A stretch of DNA of 64,000 nt from Ariolimax columbianus (taxonomy: Eukaryota; Mollusca; Gastropoda; Stylommatophora; Arionidae). How positions within the stretch are numbered: position 1 is the first letter of the stretch; every line of letters starts with the position of its first letter. A program made the position numbers and the translations under genes. The DNA lies in the NCBI GenBank assembly GCA_036924085.1, contig JAVGWX010000013.1:48454965-48518964 (forward strand). Reading direction: 5' to 3'. The notes beneath the pieces were generated by a model that saw only the letters and a list, made by a program, of their open reading frames with translations, was not told the DNA's origin and searched no databases. This document shows positions 63,583 to 64,000 of this stretch, piece after piece.

Positions 63583-63950
63583 TGTGTGAGGTTGAAACAT
63601 GCACTCTAGCAATGAGGGATGAAAAAAGCTTGAAAGTGGTTTAAATTCGGTACTATACTAGAAAGCAACGAGTAAGTTGGACAGAAAAAAGATCAAATTA
63701 CCTCACGGAGGTAGGCGCATATTAGTCAATATTAAAATGGATACAAAAGCGAAGATTGAGTTGGCTAGGACACGATATAGGAAATGAAAATCATCTACAA
63801 AAGATTCTAGAGGGCTACTTCCAGTGGGAAAAGGGGAAGAGGACGACCACGACTCGCATTTACATCTCAGACATGAAGAGTAATATACCTACACTGAAAC
63901 TAAGAGAGCTGCATTGGATAGGGTAAAATGGAGAGATATGCTCAGACAAA
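63583..63950 (+). mobile_element. LINE L, RT C-terminal fragment
   Basis: Reading forward through shifts: VETCTLAMRDEKSLKVV, RKQRVSWTEKRSNYLTEVGA, KRRLSWLGHDIGNENHLQKI and LEGYFQWEKGRGRPRLAFTS. QRxSWTEKRSNxxVLxExG then RRRLxWLGHVxR and GKRGRGRPR are standard LINE C-terminal blocks. It starts right at the end of the 23-bp array. Confidence 0.85.
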
Positions 63951-64000
63951 CTTACAACCAGTCTTTGGACTGATCAACCAGAGGATAGAGTTAAATGGAG

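Overview
The window looks like nuclear DNA from an invertebrate animal. My best guess is a mollusc, perhaps a heterobranch gastropod. That guess rests on the overall style: tRNA-headed SINEs, several Jockey/CR1-like LINEs, old mariners, and very many mini- and microsatellites; no marker gene fixes the taxon. There is no operon structure and no recognisable host protein-coding gene. Every open frame with a recognisable product is decayed reverse transcriptase (RT), RNase H or transposase, and the other long frames are read through tandem repeats. The window is best described as repeat-rich intergenic or intronic DNA.

Names used below. R1 is a dispersed element of about 340 bp, from GGGATCAAG to a (GAA)n-like tail. 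R2 is a dispersed element of about 330 bp plus a variable array of 37-bp units, with a (CAA)n tail. SINE-A, B, C and D are tRNA-headed short elements. LINE A to L are non-LTR retrotransposon fragments. CR1-like marks a further LINE family present as five 3' ends. X is a module of about 130 bp seen twice. S is a segment of about 250 bp seen three times.

Layout. 1-3.7 kb: minisatellites (28, 34 and 26 bp), SINE-A, SINE-B and AT-rich DNA. 3.7-6 kb: three LINEs nested in or abutting one another. 6.5-10.8 kb: CR1-like tail, mariner, R1, R2, a snap-back mariner and a LINE tail. 11-15 kb: decayed arrays, SINE-B, and a mariner split by SINE-A with a perfect 12-bp duplication. 15-19.6 kb: R1/R2/SINE mixture, an interrupted R2 array, LINE D and a 46-bp array. 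19.7-29 kb: very long TTG/TTA-type microsatellites, R2 split by R1, polypyrimidine and polypurine tracts. 29-33 kb: two large R2 arrays. 33.7-38 kb: GA tract, LINE fragments, a 13-bp minisatellite grown inside an RT frame, and an RT frame split by R1. 38.2 kb: 5S rRNA-like sequence. 40.4-41.7 kb: 49-bp array. 42-45 kb: LINE E, an inverted-repeat mariner and a second snap-back mariner. 46-53 kb: R2, LINE and SINE fragments. 53.3-54.3 kb: R1 with an internal 33-bp array. 55.9-56.5 kb: composite R1 with a 13-bp duplication. 56.7-57.8 kb: 22-bp array. 58.8-62.5 kb: R2, CR1-like LINE split by SINE-A, and a LINE with RT plus RNase H. 63.2-64 kb: 23-bp array and a LINE tail.

The main theme is that transposable elements seed the satellites. 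R2 carries the 37-bp array in most copies and ends in a CAA tail that abuts four of the long TTG microsatellites. R1 ends in GAA and abuts a TTC tract. A CR1-like LINE ends in AGC/AAC. A Jockey-like LINE ends in a four-base repeat. R1 and a LINE RT frame each contain a minisatellite made from their own sequence.
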